From positions 624,781 to 688,780 of the forward strand of contig KE159629.1 in assembly GCA_000403335.2 (NCBI GenBank): DNA of 64,000 nt. Direction: 5' to 3'. The DNA comes from Lachnospiraceae bacterium MD335 (GTDB lineage: Bacteria > Bacillota > Clostridia > Lachnospirales > Lachnospiraceae). The notes beneath the pieces were generated by a model. It had not been told where the DNA came from, ran no database searches, and saw only the letters and a program-made list of their open reading frames with translations. How positions within the stretch are numbered: the stretch's first letter is position 1; each line of letters opens with the position of its first letter. Made by a program: the position numbers and the translations under genes. This document shows, one piece after another, positions 63,732 through 64,000 of the stretch.

Positions 63732-63893
63732 CTAATATTTTTTATAGATATATTCAGTATAAAGCCGATAAAAACAATATACAATCCAGACCACCCAGGT
63801 TATTTCCCACTTGTGTGATATTACAGAAATCTGCGTGCAATCTTGTTCTTTCCTGGTAGCAACAATGAGACTGCCTGTTTTTTGAGCGTTCAA
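63732..63893 (-). pseudogene. XRE-family regulator, broken N-terminal fragment
   Basis: A 53-codon frame starts at TTG with AGAAGG upstream and reads MNAQKTGSLIVATRKEQ, the typical start of an XRE helix-turn-helix protein, then KWEITWVVWIVYCFYRLY, a membrane-like end. The middle of the HTH, where NRTIS would stand before KWE, is missing. The roughly 300 bp to the right edge show nothing else. Confidence 0.5.
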
Positions 63894-64000
63894 TATTTTC
63901 ACCTTCTTTCTACTACAATATATTTATGGTTAATACCCCTTACAGCCAGTAAGGAATTACCCATCTTGTTGCTTAAGCTGTTAGAATGAGTAAGGCAATA

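Noticed and set aside
1..64000. CRISPR array
   Set aside because: No set of evenly spaced direct repeats of 24-40 bp and no cas genes are seen. The tandem repeats at 50080 and 61741 are too few and have no spacers.

Overview
The window looks like a chromosomal segment of a Gram-positive anaerobe of the class Clostridia, most likely Lachnospiraceae. The grounds are strong GGAGG ribosome-binding sites, the order era / YqzL-like / recO / glyS, two sporulation-type D-Ala-D-Ala carboxypeptidases, a fused 2-hydroxyacyl-CoA dehydratase activase of about 1,440 residues, a hemerythrin-CheX-receiver fusion, and a lantibiotic-immunity-type cassette with its two-component system. I cannot name the species.

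Layout. 1-22.8 kb is almost entirely on the minus strand and is core genome: a truncated biotin-type carboxyltransferase, two penicillin-binding carboxypeptidases flanking udk-scpB-scpA and a metallophosphoesterase, a CmpB-like membrane protein, rpsU, alaS, a TrpXYZ-like ABC importer lying between alaS and glyS, recO, era, an M16C peptidase, a divergent sigma-like protein and a rhomboid-like membrane protein. 23.1-27.5 kb holds the large activase on the plus strand, converging through a perfect bidirectional terminator on a secreted 5'-nucleotidase; asnS, a coiled-coil peptide, the hemerythrin fusion, tRNA-Leu(AAG) and a serine hydrolase-cls operon follow.

36-45 kb is a patchwork of short accessory genes: P-loop kinases, GNAT acetyltransferases, a MATE pump, a PadR-ferredoxin operon with a clear palindromic operator, an aldo/keto reductase and a HAD phosphatase. 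45-52.5 kb carries a second MATE pump, a two-gene FtsX/MacB-type exporter, an OmpR-type two-component system and an orphan double-receiver protein. 53.6-57.9 kb is a five-gene cassette (ATPase, two permeases, response regulator, histidine kinase) with the architecture of the CprABC-KR / LanFEG-RK peptide-defence systems; I see no lantibiotic precursor nearby.

58-64 kb is degenerate. It has a truncated IS3-type transposase ORF, fragments of an AgrC-like kinase, a TetR regulator and an XRE regulator, a broken ORF, two tiny genes preceded by copies of the same short repeat, and a pair of intact genes of unknown function (60.2-61.6 kb) whose promoter region has a 20-bp tandem repeat of the LytTR-site type. 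This is the least explained part of the window. A pattern also found elsewhere is stable hairpins next to a start site: a perfect 13-bp stem contains the scpA Shine-Dalgarno sequence, and a 17-bp-arm hairpin abuts that of era.
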